Source: Emcibacter sp.
GTDB lineage: Bacteria; Pseudomonadota; Alphaproteobacteria; Sphingomonadales; Emcibacteraceae
Reading direction: 5' to 3'
NCBI GenBank assembly: GCA_021774785.1
Contig: JAJFIQ010000026.1
Span: 124,001 to 188,000 of the forward strand
Length of the DNA: 64,000 bases
Shown piece after piece: positions 36,888 through 46,280 of the stretch. A program made the position numbers and the translations under genes. Under the pieces are notes generated by a model, which saw only the letters and a program-made list of their open reading frames with translations, was not told the origin of the DNA and ran no database searches. The stretch's first letter is position 1, and every line of letters starts with the position of its first letter.

Positions 36888-37514
36888 TTATCTTCTTGTA
36901 ATTACATACATACCTTGGGTCGCCATGAGATTTGCCAAACGCAACGCCAAAAACGGCATCCGGTATCCTCTGGCGTCAATGGCCATTGACTGTTCAATAT
37001 GTATATCCATCTGCTCGCACAGCTTAACAAAATCCCGAATAGTGCAGAAATGGATATTGGGCGTGGAATACCACGGATAATCCAATGTCTTGTTAACCGG
37101 CATCGTGCCCATCAGTCCCAGATTAAGCCTAACTTTCCAATGGCCAAAATTGGGAAATGACACAATGGCCCGCTTACCCACACGCAATAACTGTTCCAGC
37201 ATCCGGTCAGGACGTGTCATGGCCTGCAAAGTCTGGCTCAGGATCACATAATCAAAACAATCATCGGGGTAATAGGCAATATCCTGTTCCGCATTGCCCT
37301 GAATGACCGAGAGACCCTTGGCTATAGAATTATTCACCCCTTCCGGGCTTAGCTCAATGCCACGTCCGTCGACCTGCTTTTCCCGCACCAGATAATCCAG
37401 AAGGCCACCATCACCGCAACCCACATCCAATACGCTGGAGTCCGTCTTAATTAGCTGAGCTATCTCCAGCAGATCAACCCGAATATCAGAGGCTCTTAAC
37501 AATTTTGCATTCAT
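36888..37514 (-). CDS. metW: Methionine biosynthesis protein MetW
   Basis: MetW is a methyltransferase-fold protein that works with MetX in the homoserine O-acetyltransferase reaction of methionine synthesis. The 208-residue protein has the SAM-type motif [15 protein letters not shown] (about 27-41), then [14 protein letters not shown] and [15 protein letters not shown], all typical of MetW. The start at 37514 overlaps the metX stop by three bases within ATGA, which indicates coupling. A G-rich stretch just before it may serve as ribosome site. Confidence 0.95.
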   Translation of the reverse strand: MNAKLLRASDIRVDLLEIAQLIKTDSSVLDVGCGDGGLLDYLVREKQVDGRGIELSPEGVNNSIAKGLSVIQGNAEQDIAYYPDDCFDYVILSQTLQAMTRPDRMLEQLLRVGKRAIVSFPNFGHWKVRLNLGLMGTMPVNKTLDYPWYSTPNIHFCTIRDFVKLCEQMDIHIEQSMAIDARGYRMPFLALRLANLMATQGMYVITRR

Positions 37515-38674
37515 GGCTGCCCCCCCGCCATGACATCCCATTCAGACTTGAGGAAACCGCGTACGACCGCATCCATCTCCGCACAGTCGAGCAGGAAGCT
37601 GTCATGACCCTTGTCCATATCAATATCGGCATAGCTGACCCGTGCCCCTATAGCATTTAAGGATCGCACGATATGGCGGCTTTCTTCGGTGGTATAGAGC
37701 CAGTCCGAGGTAAAGGACAAAACACAAAAGCGGGTTTTGGTCCCCTGAAAGGCACTGGCCAGCACCCCGTCATGATCGGCACTCAGGTCATAATAATCCA
37801 TGGCGCGGGTGATATAAAGATAGCTGTTGGCATCAAAGCGATCGACAAAGGATATGCCCTGATGACGCAGATAGCTTTCAATCTGAAAATCCGCATCAAA
37901 GCCAAAGGCTAACCTGTCCCGATCCTGAAGATTACGGCCAAAACGGCTGGTCAGCCCACTTTCAGACATATAGGTAATATGGGCGGCCATACGTGCCACA
38001 GCAAGTCCCGCATGGGGACGTTCGTCTTCGTCGAGATATCGACCATGATTCCAGTTGGCATCGGCCATGATCGCCTGTCGTCCTACTTCATGAAAAGCAA
38101 TATTCTGGGCCGAGTGACGCCATGTGGTCGCAATGGCAATTGCCGTTTTCACCCGATCCGGGAAATCCGCCGCCCATTGCAAAACCTGCATGCCGCCCAT
38201 GGAACCACCAATGATTGAAAATAATTTCTCAATGCCCAGATGGTCCAGTAGCATGGCCTGCGCCCGTACCATATCACCAATGGTTATCACCGGAAAATCA
38301 AGCCCGTAAGCTTGTCCTGTTTTGGGGTCTGTGGATGCAGGGCCGGTCGTTCCCGCGCAGGAACCAAGCACATTAATGCTGATCACATAATATTGGTCCG
38401 TATCCACAGGCTTACCGGGACCGATCATAGTTTCCCACCAGCCACGCTTACCCGTAATCGGGTTTATCCCGCGTACATAATGGTCACCGGTCAGGGCATG
38501 ACAGACAAGCACCACATTGCTGTTGTCATCGTTCAATTTTCCCCAGCATTTATAGGCCACATCGAATGGGCCGAGTTCCTCGCCGGAATCAAGGCGCAAC
38601 AGATTATCTTTGCCCAATGTCACCACTTCGGCAAAGCTATTATTTTCCTTTTCTGTACCCATTTCCTTATTCAT
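37511..38674 (-). CDS. metX: Homoserine O-acetyltransferase
   Basis: MetX activates homoserine with an acyl group from acetyl-CoA (or succinyl-CoA in some homologues) for methionine synthesis. The alpha/beta-hydrolase fold has the nucleophilic serine in [13 protein letters not shown], the aspartate in [13 protein letters not shown] and the histidine in [10 protein letters not shown]. The oxyanion region CHALTGDHY is near the start. The start is uncertain: ATG 38674 gives 387 residues, ATG 38662 gives 383, and none has a good ribosome site. It is followed by overlapping metW and is divergent from hisC with about 90 bases between. I looked for a SAM-II riboswitch in that gap and saw none. Confidence 0.94.
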   Translation of the reverse strand: MNKEMGTEKENNSFAEVVTLGKDNLLRLDSGEELGPFDVAYKCWGKLNDDNSNVVLVCHALTGDHYVRGINPITGKRGWWETMIGPGKPVDTDQYYVISINVLGSCAGTTGPASTDPKTGQAYGLDFPVITIGDMVRAQAMLLDHLGIEKLFSIIGGSMGGMQVLQWAADFPDRVKTAIAIATTWRHSAQNIAFHEVGRQAIMADANWNHGRYLDEDERPHAGLAVARMAAHITYMSESGLTSRFGRNLQDRDRLAFGFDADFQIESYLRHQGISFVDRFDANSYLYITRAMDYYDLSADHDGVLASAFQGTKTRFCVLSFTSDWLYTTEESRHIVRSLNAIGARVSYADIDMDKGHDSFLLDCAEMDAVVRGFLKSEWDVMAGGQP

Positions 38675-38767
38675 AAAAAACAACATAATCATTATCTGGC
38701 AAAAGAACAGTTGAATTTTGTCCCAGATGAATATAATGCGGGTGAAGAAGCAATACAGGAAAAGACT

Positions 38768-39859
38768 ATGAGTGGACTGGAGCCACGTCCGTGGATAAAA
38801 AATATCGACATCTATGTGGGGGGTAAATCCCAAACAGATGGTGTTGAAAACGCCGTCAAACTTTCTTCCAATGAAAGCGCTCTGGGCTCAAGCCCCATGG
38901 CCATTGAGGCTTATCTTGCCGAAGCGGGCAATCTGCATCGCTATCCGGACGACGCTTATCATGACCTGCGTTCTGCTCTTTCCGAAAAATATGACATCGA
39001 AGCGGAACAGATCGTTTGTGGCATCGGTTCGGACGAAATACTCAAGCTTGCCTGCCGGGCCTATCTGGCGCCGGGTGATGAGGTGATTTTCAGCAAACAT
39101 AGTTTCATGATGTATCCCATCGCCACCACCAGCTTCGGCGGGGTACCTGTGGAGGTGGACGATACAGATTATACCACCAATGTAGATAATATTCTGGCGG
39201 CGGTTACGGACCGGACCCGGATTATTTTTCTGGCTAACCCCAATAACCCCACCGGCACTTATATATCAAGCTCGGAAGTTGATCGTTTGTGGCAGAATAT
39301 TCCAGATAATGTCCTGTTGGTGCTGGACAGTGCCTATGCCGAATTTGTTGCGGAAAAAAATTATCAGGCCGGTATTGAACTGGTTAAAAAATCCAGTAAT
39401 GTCCTGATGACCCGCACCTTTTCCAAGCTATATGGCTTGGCATCGCTGCGGTTGGGCTGGGGTTATGCCTGTCCGGCGGTCGCCGCAACGCTGGATAGTA
39501 TCCGCGATCCTTTTAATCTGCCTTCATCCACACAGGTAGCTGGTGTCGCCGCTCTGAAAGATGTTGAATTTGAACAAAAGGCCAAGGCTCATAACAAGAA
39601 ATGGCTGGACTATTTAGAGACCGAGCTTACAGCAATGGGCCTCGACCCCATTCCAAGCGTCACCAATTTTATCCTGATCCGTTTTCCGGATACCAAAGGA
39701 AAATCAGCTGAAGCGGCCAATGACTTTCTACTTAAGAAAGGGTATATTCTGCGCTGGTTACCGGGAAGCGGGCTTGGTCACTGTCTGCGGCTGACCATTG
39801 GCACCGTAGGGCAAAACCGGGAAGTTATCCGGCTGTTGAAAGAATTCATGGGACAATAG
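38768..39859 (+). CDS. hisC: Histidinol-phosphate aminotransferase family, likely also aromatic aminotransferase
   Basis: This PLP-dependent enzyme transaminates histidinol phosphate. Because the gene lies beside tyrA, it may also or mainly transaminate aromatic keto acids or prephenate, as HisC2-type enzymes do. The start at 38768 follows AGGA. The 363-residue protein shows [13 protein letters not shown], the Asp of DSAYAEF for the PLP ring, the Schiff-base lysine K220 in [15 protein letters not shown], and the phosphate-binding arginine in the C-terminal [13 protein letters not shown]. It is two bases from tyrA, so they form an operon. Confidence 0.93.
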   Translation: MSGLEPRPWIKNIDIYVGGKSQTDGVENAVKLSSNESALGSSPMAIEAYLAEAGNLHRYPDDAYHDLRSALSEKYDIEAEQIVCGIGSDEILKLACRAYLAPGDEVIFSKHSFMMYPIATTSFGGVPVEVDDTDYTTNVDNILAAVTDRTRIIFLANPNNPTGTYISSSEVDRLWQNIPDNVLLVLDSAYAEFVAEKNYQAGIELVKKSSNVLMTRTFSKLYGLASLRLGWGYACPAVAATLDSIRDPFNLPSSTQVAGVAALKDVEFEQKAKAHNKKWLDYLETELTAMGLDPIPSVTNFILIRFPDTKGKSAEAANDFLLKKGYILRWLPGSGLGHCLRLTIGTVGQNREVIRLLKEFMGQ

Positions 39860-39861
39860 AT

Positions 39862-40776
39862 ATGGCTGTATTTGATCAAATTACCATTATCGGCATGGGT
39901 CTGATCGGCTCCTCCATTGCCAGAGGCATTTTAGAAAACAACGTCACGGATCGACTGATTGGCTGTGATGTCAACGAAGCCCATTGTCAAACGGCGCGGA
40001 CGCTAAAGCTGGGCCACCACATTACCTCTGATCCCCATGAAGCCTCACGCGGCTCTGACCTTGTCATTCTGGCGACACCTGTGGGTACTTACGGTGATCT
40101 GGGAAAAATCATCTGCCCTGACATGAAAGCCGGGGCCATATTGACCGATGTTGGCTCGGTCAAAGCCAGTGTGGTAAAGGCTCTGGCACCCTATATGCGC
40201 GAAGATTGCCACCTGATCCCCGGACATCCGGTTGCGGGAACCGAACAGTCGGGGCCAGCGGCAGGCTTTGCCAATCTGTTCAGGGAACGCTGGTGCATAC
40301 TGACCCCGCCGGAAAATACAAACGCTCAAGCAGTCAAAAAGTTGGAAAAATTCTGGCAGGCCCTAGGGTCTATGGTGGAACATATGACCCCTGAGCATCA
40401 CGATATGGTTTTGGCCATCACAAGCCATCTACCCCATCTGATCGCCTATAATATTGTCGGAACCGCCCGCCATCTGGAAGAAGTTACCAAATCTGAAGTC
40501 ATAAAATATTCCGCCGGTGGTTTTCGTGACTTTACCCGTATTGCCGCATCGGACCCGACCATGTGGCGTGATGTTTTTTTGCATAACAAGGAAGCCGTGC
40601 TGGAAATGCTGGGCCGCTTCAGTGAAGATCTGACCGCATTACAGCGGTCCATCCGTTATGACGAGGGCGACAAGCTGTTTGAGCTGTTTGACCGCACCCG
40701 CCGCATCCGCCAGCAGATCATTGATGCCGGACAGGAAGAAGACGTGGCAGATTTCGGCCGCCATCAGGATGACTGA
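39862..40776 (+). CDS. tyrA: Prephenate/arogenate dehydrogenase
   Basis: This enzyme oxidatively decarboxylates prephenate or arogenate on the way to tyrosine. The 304-residue protein has the NAD site IIGMGLIGSSIARGI at the start, a second glycine-rich element VGSVKASVVKAL, and the conserved histidine in GHPVAGTEQSGP. It ends without an ACT domain, so feedback control by that module is absent. It sits directly after hisC, which may supply the matching aminotransferase. It runs convergent to the DUF2125 gene with 5 bases between. Confidence 0.93.
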   Translation: MAVFDQITIIGMGLIGSSIARGILENNVTDRLIGCDVNEAHCQTARTLKLGHHITSDPHEASRGSDLVILATPVGTYGDLGKIICPDMKAGAILTDVGSVKASVVKALAPYMREDCHLIPGHPVAGTEQSGPAAGFANLFRERWCILTPPENTNAQAVKKLEKFWQALGSMVEHMTPEHHDMVLAITSHLPHLIAYNIVGTARHLEEVTKSEVIKYSAGGFRDFTRIAASDPTMWRDVFLHNKEAVLEMLGRFSEDLTALQRSIRYDEGDKLFELFDRTRRIRQQIIDAGQEEDVADFGRHQDD

Positions 40777-40781
40777 AAAAT

Positions 40782-41816
40782 CTATTCCACAACAGGCTCA
40801 AGCTCATAAACCGGAATTGGGCCGAGGAACAGTAATCCGCCCTGTAGGCTGATGGCAAGATCAAAGGCTTTCTTGCCCCCCGTTGTCTCCTCCCGGTTCA
40901 TGCGCTTTAATTCCTGTAATATCATACTACCCGGCTCTTGCTGAAACGCCGGTCGGCCAGATAAAATAGTGACAATATGATCAATGCCATGAACTTTGGC
41001 GGAAAAGGCACCGAGCGGCTTCAGGTCGGCATCCAATGCTACTTCACCGTCCAGCCCAATATCCATATCGCCGGAGATTACCTCAAAGTTCTTTACCGCG
41101 AGCGTGCCGCCCTTATCTCGCCATGATACCAGCGCATCTTTGGTATAGGTCGGCAAGGCTTCCCCGTGCAACTGAAGGTCAAGTCTGACCTGATCGGCTT
41201 TCTTGCCAAAAATTCCAATGGGGATTTCGCGAGCAATGACATCCTTTGCTTCCAGATATAATTTCATCTGTATCGGTAATTCTATCGTATCCTCATCAGC
41301 AGCCTGAACGGGCCGCATTATATGAAGCTTCACTTGTTTCGCTTCAGAGGGTTTAGCCTTCGCCGCTGTCCAATTTACTTTATCAATGACCACCGAAGCT
41401 CTTTGAAATTTACGGCTGGCAAAATCAACTACCACAGACGAGCGAAATTTACCAAAGGCCATATCCATTGCGGGGTTTCTTCGGCTGCCAATACGAAAGG
41501 CGCCACCGTCACTGATGATCACAGCATGATTTATTTTCCACGGAAAGGCGATCAATGTGATATGGGGGGATCTGGCCAGAACAGGTAATGTCTCCGGTCC
41601 TGTTTTGATCACCTTCAACTTTCTGATCGAAAGCTCCATACGGTAAGGAAAACCGTTAATGTCCAATTCTTGATATTTTATGCTTAAGCCACGGGATTTC
41701 TGTTCATCGACCCAGACTTCTATCCTGTCTTCCAGCTCCCCTGCCATATAATACCAGAAAAGACTATAGCCCAGGGCCGATAACAAAAAGAAGGATGCCA
41801 GAAATTTTAAGCGCAT
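40782..41816 (-). CDS. DUF2125-family protein
   Basis: This 344-residue protein begins with a membrane-spanning or uncleaved signal segment (FLASFFLLSALGYSLFWYYMAG) and then a large, mainly beta-strand domain that should lie in the periplasm. The opening WYYMAGELEDRIEVWVDEQ and GLSIKYQELDINGFPYRMELS are typical of the alphaproteobacterial DUF2125 family, which has no known function. Resemblance to AsmA-like lipid-handling proteins is possible but not certain. It follows plsC by 9 bases on the same strand, so it may act in envelope lipid metabolism. Confidence 0.82.
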   Translation of the reverse strand: MRLKFLASFFLLSALGYSLFWYYMAGELEDRIEVWVDEQKSRGLSIKYQELDINGFPYRMELSIRKLKVIKTGPETLPVLARSPHITLIAFPWKINHAVIISDGGAFRIGSRRNPAMDMAFGKFRSSVVVDFASRKFQRASVVIDKVNWTAAKAKPSEAKQVKLHIMRPVQAADEDTIELPIQMKLYLEAKDVIAREIPIGIFGKKADQVRLDLQLHGEALPTYTKDALVSWRDKGGTLAVKNFEVISGDMDIGLDGEVALDADLKPLGAFSAKVHGIDHIVTILSGRPAFQQEPGSMILQELKRMNREETTGGKKAFDLAISLQGGLLFLGPIPVYELEPVVE

Positions 41817-41825
41817 ATGGTTTTC

Positions 41826-42539
41826 CTATTTCACCAACAAATCTTGGCAGGCAGTCTCGATAGCCGCTTCAAGTTGTCCCATAAAAGCTTCCTTCTGAAG
41901 GCCGGGTGCTATGGGCGGTAAAAACTCAATGACAAAAGTCCCCTGTCGCGTCTTGCCATCTCTGGGCCAGTATACGCCCGTATTGACCGCTATGGGAACC
42001 ACGGGAACTTTAAGATATTTATATATACCAAAAATACCGGATAAATAAGGGTGCCGCTCACCGGGGCGGGCCCGTGACCCCTCGGGGAAAATAATCACAG
42101 GCCTGCCATCATCCACTTCTTTACGGGACCGTACCAGCATTTTTTTCATGGATTTCATGCCCATATCACGGTCAATGGGAATATTGCCAACCTTTTCACA
42201 CAACCGCCCGTAAAGCGGAATATTCAAAAGCTCTTCCTTCATGATGAAACTGGGGTCTTCCAAAATGGAATGCATGATGAAGGTATCCAGCATTGACTGA
42301 TGCTTCATGGCATAGATCACAGGCGTTTCAGAGATATTCTCCTTTCCCCTTACTTCCATCTTCAGGCCCTGTATCAGTCGTAGCCAGAAACCCACACTGT
42401 GTGACCATTTGGTTTGAAAAGCCGCATGCCAGCGTCGTGGAACACCCGGAATATATAGAAACGGTGCCCAGATAAGACAGGATAATGTCGTCCAACCATA
42501 AAAAACAGCCTGAAAAATTGAAGACCGCAGACGTAACAC
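41826..42539 (-). CDS. plsC: 1-acyl-sn-glycerol-3-phosphate acyltransferase
   Basis: PlsC adds the second acyl chain to lysophosphatidic acid to form phosphatidic acid at the inner membrane. The 237-residue protein has an N-terminal hydrophobic segment and the catalytic H-x4-D motif in KHQSMLDTF. Motif III appears as IIFPEGSRARPGE and motif IV as VPVVPIAVNTG. Other acyltransferases of the family, such as lipid A or ornithine-lipid enzymes, cannot be excluded. It lies between the ydcF and DUF2125 genes on the same strand. Confidence 0.91.
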   Translation of the reverse strand: MLRLRSSIFQAVFYGWTTLSCLIWAPFLYIPGVPRRWHAAFQTKWSHSVGFWLRLIQGLKMEVRGKENISETPVIYAMKHQSMLDTFIMHSILEDPSFIMKEELLNIPLYGRLCEKVGNIPIDRDMGMKSMKKMLVRSRKEVDDGRPVIIFPEGSRARPGERHPYLSGIFGIYKYLKVPVVPIAVNTGVYWPRDGKTRQGTFVIEFLPPIAPGLQKEAFMGQLEAAIETACQDLLVK

Positions 42540-42602
42540 TATATTCCATTCCTTGTGATTATATTGATTTTGCTGTTGGGTTTCTATATGCGATTTTTTC
42601 GG

Positions 42603-43160
42603 TTAAATATCAAGTACCCGCGTACGAAGCAAACTTACCAAATATTTAGTATATTCCCGGATCAGAGAGACAAGGCGGATATTTTCAGGCCGCCACTGCC
42701 CCACAGGATGGGCAACGATATTTATCTCTGGCATAAAATGCCTTATCTCTGTAAGGGCTCTGGGCATATGTTCCAGAGAAGTTACAACCCTGATCGATGA
42801 CATATGACTCTTTTGCACCCACAGGGAAATTTCTTCGGCATTGCCCACGGTATTTTGGGCCTTCGCACCCGTTTCAACACAGCAATCTGCCAGTTTTTTG
42901 GAGATGCCAAGCAGGGCAAGTAATTCCTCTTCTGTCACCTTTGCATTAACACCGGAAATAAAAAGTTTATCCGCCACGTCACTTTCCAAAAGGCGCACAG
43001 CTTCCTGAAGCCGACTGTTCCCACCGGTCAGGACAACAATTCCATCGGTTTTTATATCTGTCGGCGGTTCAGACTGGGACAGGTCATAAATGAAATAGAA
43101 TAAGCCCACCACCCAGATCAATATCAGCCCTATCATCAGATAAAATATATATTTCATCAA
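42603..43160 (-). CDS. YdcF-like DUF218 membrane protein
   Basis: This 185-residue protein has one N-terminal membrane helix (IFYLMIGLILIWVVGLFYFI) and a DUF218 domain with VVLTGGNSRLQEAVRLLE, LFISGVN, ENTVGNAEE-like spacing in TVGNAEEISLWV, and VVTSLEHMPRALTEI. Family members include SanA and ElyC, linked to envelope barrier function and cell-wall metabolism. The gene overlaps the end of ftsX by 4 bases, so it is coupled to the ftsE-ftsX division genes. This neighbourhood is common in alphaproteobacteria. Confidence 0.88.
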   Translation of the reverse strand: MMKYIFYLMIGLILIWVVGLFYFIYDLSQSEPPTDIKTDGIVVLTGGNSRLQEAVRLLESDVADKLFISGVNAKVTEEELLALLGISKKLADCCVETGAKAQNTVGNAEEISLWVQKSHMSSIRVVTSLEHMPRALTEIRHFMPEINIVAHPVGQWRPENIRLVSLIREYTKYLVSLLRTRVLDI

Positions 43161-44038
43161 ACCATCCGGCCTAAATTTCGCAGGACGGTCATGCGTGCTG
43201 TCATCATGGCTATTAAAGCCGCAAAGAAAGGAATGATCAATAAGATAGCCACTTGTACGATGGGAAAGTCCGGCACTTTAACCAAGTCTGAGGCCAGGTC
43301 ACGAGATAAAAATATCAGGCTGGTCAGGGTAAGAAAGGCCAGCAGTAGCCCTATGATGCCCCCTTTGAGACCATATTTCATAAACCGGTCCTGAAAGGCG
43401 CGGGCAATCATACCGTCCTTTGCCCCCAGATGATGCATGACGGCAATTGTTTCCCTGTTTTCCGCCATACCGGCCTTGGTGCCAAATATGACCATACAAA
43501 TGGTAGCCATCACCACCAGCAACAGAATCCCCAGTGCGGTATATTCCACGGTGTCCATCAAACGCAGAAACCGCCCCAGCCATTGCTGATGGTCATCCAG
43601 ATGAATATTTTCTGATACCTTGCTCAGCATTCCACGCAAGGCATCCAGGTTTACTGTCATGCTGCGGCTGACGGTCACATCAAGAATATCCGGTACCGGA
43701 AGGTCACTTGTCACATTGCCCTCCCCAAGCCATGGCTCCAGAAGTTTCTCAATCTCAATGTCATTTAGGACCCGCACATATTCTATACCCGGCGTATTTC
43801 TAAGAAGCTTGGTAACCTCCTGCAATTGTGCATATCGTATGTCTGGATCTGCAGTTGTAATCTGTACCGTAAGGCGGTTGCTCAGGGTTTCTGTCCATTC
43901 CCCAAAGCCTTTGTGAAGCATCATGCTGCCCATGAGTGCCAAGGCACTTAAATATACCATAACCGCCATCACATAGGGCAGCAACCGCGTTGCCTCATGG
44001 CTCTTTTCATCAGGTAAGAAATGAACTGCTTGCGTCAC
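43157..44038 (-). CDS. ftsX: Cell division protein FtsX
   Basis: FtsX is the membrane subunit that with FtsE controls peptidoglycan hydrolase activation at the septum, classically through EnvC. The 293-residue protein has four membrane helices: about residues 22-44, 170-195, 222-248 and 258-282. Between the first two is the periplasmic loop that contacts EnvC-type proteins. The family region NTPGIEYVRVLNDIEIEKLLEPW is seen in that loop. Its start overlaps ftsE by 4 bases and its end overlaps ydcF. A truncated envC lies at the far end of the window. Confidence 0.93.
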   Translation of the reverse strand: MTQAVHFLPDEKSHEATRLLPYVMAVMVYLSALALMGSMMLHKGFGEWTETLSNRLTVQITTADPDIRYAQLQEVTKLLRNTPGIEYVRVLNDIEIEKLLEPWLGEGNVTSDLPVPDILDVTVSRSMTVNLDALRGMLSKVSENIHLDDHQQWLGRFLRLMDTVEYTALGILLLVVMATICMVIFGTKAGMAENRETIAVMHHLGAKDGMIARAFQDRFMKYGLKGGIIGLLLAFLTLTSLIFLSRDLASDLVKVPDFPIVQVAILLIIPFFAALIAMMTARMTVLRNLGRMV

Positions 44039-44820
44039 ACCCCATCCTCCCTGTCATTTTCATCAGCAACATATCGGCGAGGACCAAATTCATTTTGATC
44101 CAAAAGGCGGCTTCCAAATTCCGCAGGTTCAAATTCTTCTTCCTGTGGCACCGTTTCTCCTGCGCCGAATAATTGCAGTTGCCCATCACTCAAATGCATC
44201 CGGTCTGCCGTTACCCTATTCACCACCTCCATGTCATGGGTTGCAATAACCGTAGTTGTCCCCAGCTTATTTAATTCCAGAAACAGATGCATGATCCGTC
44301 TGGCGATGACCGGGTCAACATTGCCCGTTGGTTCATCCGCAAGCAATAGGTCGGGTCGCTTGATAACAGCACGGGCGATGGCCACACGTTGTTTTTCCCC
44401 GCCAGACAAGGTAGGGGGTCGCGCTTTCATCCGCCCTTCAAGGCCAACCCATGTCAGCAGCTCTTCCACATGCTCTTCAATTTCAGCCCCCTTACCCCCG
44501 GCAATCCATAGAGGCAGAGCAACATTCTCAACTGCGGTCAAATGATCCAGCAACCTGAAATCCTGAAAAACGGTGCCAATTCTGCGCCGGAAACGGGGAA
44601 GTTCACTGCGGGTTGCTGCCCCAACATCCTCCCGAAACATGGTTATTTTTCCCCGTGACGGACGATGGGCCAGATACATCAGTTTCAGCAGGCTGGTCTT
44701 GCCAGCACCGCTGGGTCCGGTCAGGAAATGTAAAGACCCCGGTTTCAGGTTAAAGGAAATATCTTTTAATACTTCCGAACCCATTCCATATCTCATGCCA
44801 ACATTTTCAAAATGGATCAC
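44035..44820 (-). CDS. ftsE: Cell division ATP-binding protein FtsE with C-terminal tail
   Basis: FtsE is the ATPase of the FtsEX complex. The 261-residue protein has Walker A GPSGAGKT (35-42), the signature LSGGEKQRVAIARAV (138-152), Walker B LLLADEPTGNVD (158-169) and the switch histidine in VIATHDME. The ABC core ends near residue 220. About 40 further residues (GETVPQEEEFEPAEF onwards) form an acidic, probably disordered tail that the E. coli protein of about 222 residues lacks. It overlaps ftsX by 4 bases. The tail could bind a division partner; this is inference. Confidence 0.95.
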   Translation of the reverse strand: MIHFENVGMRYGMGSEVLKDISFNLKPGSLHFLTGPSGAGKTSLLKLMYLAHRPSRGKITMFREDVGAATRSELPRFRRRIGTVFQDFRLLDHLTAVENVALPLWIAGGKGAEIEEHVEELLTWVGLEGRMKARPPTLSGGEKQRVAIARAVIKRPDLLLADEPTGNVDPVIARRIMHLFLELNKLGTTTVIATHDMEVVNRVTADRMHLSDGQLQLFGAGETVPQEEEFEPAEFGSRLLDQNEFGPRRYVADENDREDGV

Positions 44821-45019
44821 TTGTATCCTGCCCTATTTATATTGCCTGTTGTTTGATCTTGATCGTAACCATAACAACTCACTTCTGGGTCGTAAACTCA
44901 TAAATATAATACAATTTCACCCCTAGGAGAAATTCAGAACTCTTGCGTAAATCATTTCATCTGATTATAACCATATAAAACCATAAACCTATTATATAAC
45001 AAGAGTTACAGGTTTCTGT

Positions 45020-45826
45020 ATGATCCTGACCTGCCCTGAATGTTCTGCACGTTACGTTGTTGATCCAAAGGCCCTGTTGCCAAATGGTCGGGTGGTCAGA
45101 TGTGCCAAATGCAAACATAGCTGGCGAGAGGACGCTCCGGACATTGATGTATCGCTGGTCGATGAGACAGAGGCCGAAAGCCCACAGGTAGCGGAAGCGG
45201 CCCCGGAACCGGCCGCACCTAGCCCGGATGCTGACAAACAGGATGCCACTGAAGATGAATTTGCCATCAGACGGGCACGGCGCAAAAAACGGCCCCGCCC
45301 GCTGCCGAAAGGCTCGAACCTGCCCGCGCTTCAAAATCATAAACATGGCGACATTCTCTGGGGATGGTATGGTCTGGGCGCTTTCATTGTCATATTTATC
45401 ACCAGCTTTCTGGTATTCCAAACAACCATAAGTGAAATCTGGCCTCCTTCGCAAAAGCTATATCGATCACTGGACCTGGAAAATACGACGCCCCAGAAAA
45501 AAAACCGAGAAGCGGCGTTATTGCTGGCTGATATTCCCAACGATCAAAAATTTAGAATTGAAGATACTATACCAAGCAAAATTCTGAACGATAAGGTCGT
45601 AACTTTAAAAGTTGAGGGTAATATTTCCAACCTGACCGATAAAACACTGGAATTGCCCTTGCTCAGAATTTCCCTAAAAGACAATCAGGGGCAGGTCATT
45701 CGGGAATGGACATTCAAATCATCGGCGGCGACCATTTCAGAGGGGGAAAAGGTTACTTTTTCCACTTCGCTGCCTAATCCACCGGATGATGCCACCAGTA
45801 TCAGCGTCACTTTTGCCGAAAAATAA
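45020..45826 (+). CDS. Zinc-ribbon (MJ0042) and DUF3426 membrane protein
   Basis: This 268-residue protein has three parts. Residues 1-38 are a MJ0042-type zinc finger with CPECSARY and CAKCKHSW. Residues 45-110 are a charged linker rich in acidic residues, Pro and Ala, followed by a basic stretch (RRARRKKRPRPLPKG). One membrane helix (about 113-135) then leads to a periplasmic beta-domain of DUF3426 type that ends SISVTFAEK. Such proteins are widespread in alphaproteobacteria next to ftsE-ftsX, with unknown role. It is divergent from ftsE and upstream of the CpdR-like gene. Confidence 0.88.
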   Translation: MILTCPECSARYVVDPKALLPNGRVVRCAKCKHSWREDAPDIDVSLVDETEAESPQVAEAAPEPAAPSPDADKQDATEDEFAIRRARRKKRPRPLPKGSNLPALQNHKHGDILWGWYGLGAFIVIFITSFLVFQTTISEIWPPSQKLYRSLDLENTTPQKKNREAALLLADIPNDQKFRIEDTIPSKILNDKVVTLKVEGNISNLTDKTLELPLLRISLKDNQGQVIREWTFKSSAATISEGEKVTFSTSLPNPPDDATSISVTFAEK

Positions 45827-45905
45827 CTAGTCACAAATGTGCCGTAAAGATATTGTAAATATTTATGCAGTATTATTTCACTGATAGATTAGTGGAGTTT
45901 AAAAT

Positions 45906-46280
45906 ATGGCACATATTCTGATAGCAGAAGATGAAATGGCCGTTCGCATGTTTGTTAGCAGAGCTTTGGAATACCGGGGACATAGTACCGTTGGTGTTGA
46001 AGATGGTGGTGCGGCCATTGACGCCATGTCATCGGAAGATTTTGACCTGTTACTAACCGACATCGTTATGCCGGTAATGGACGGCATTGCGCTGGCCCTG
46101 AAAGTATCTTCTGAGAATCCGGAATTACCAATCCTGATGATGACCGGATACTCCCACGAACAACAGCGCGCCCATAACCTTGAGTGCCTGATTCATGATG
46201 TGATCAGCAAACCCTTCTCACTGGAAGAATTATGCAATACTGTTGATGATATTTTAAAAACTCAGAAGAAACTTCATTAG
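45906..46280 (+). CDS. cpdR: Single-domain response regulator, CpdR-like
   Basis: CpdR is a stand-alone receiver that, when unphosphorylated, directs ClpXP to degrade cell-cycle proteins in Caulobacter. The 124-residue protein is only a receiver domain: acidic pair in AEDE (residues 8-10), phospho-acceptor D52 in LLLTDIVMPVMDG, the MTGYS switch region, and the lysine in VISKPFS. The MTGYSHEQQRAHN stretch and the short length resemble CpdR closely. It is on its own downstream of the zinc-ribbon gene and overlaps the end of the TIGR02302 gene by 4 bases. Confidence 0.87.
   Translation: MAHILIAEDEMAVRMFVSRALEYRGHSTVGVEDGGAAIDAMSSEDFDLLLTDIVMPVMDGIALALKVSSENPELPILMMTGYSHEQQRAHNLECLIHDVISKPFSLEELCNTVDDILKTQKKLH

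Noticed and set aside
38663-38767. SAM-II type riboswitch before metX
   Set aside because: Such elements are known for metX-type genes in alphaproteobacteria, but the metX-hisC gap is only about 90 bases and I could not find the expected pseudoknot elements.
38312-38767. N-terminal extension of HisC
   Set aside because: The frame is open upstream of 38768, but that part overlaps metX on the other strand, has no family similarity, and a ribosome site sits before ATG 38768.
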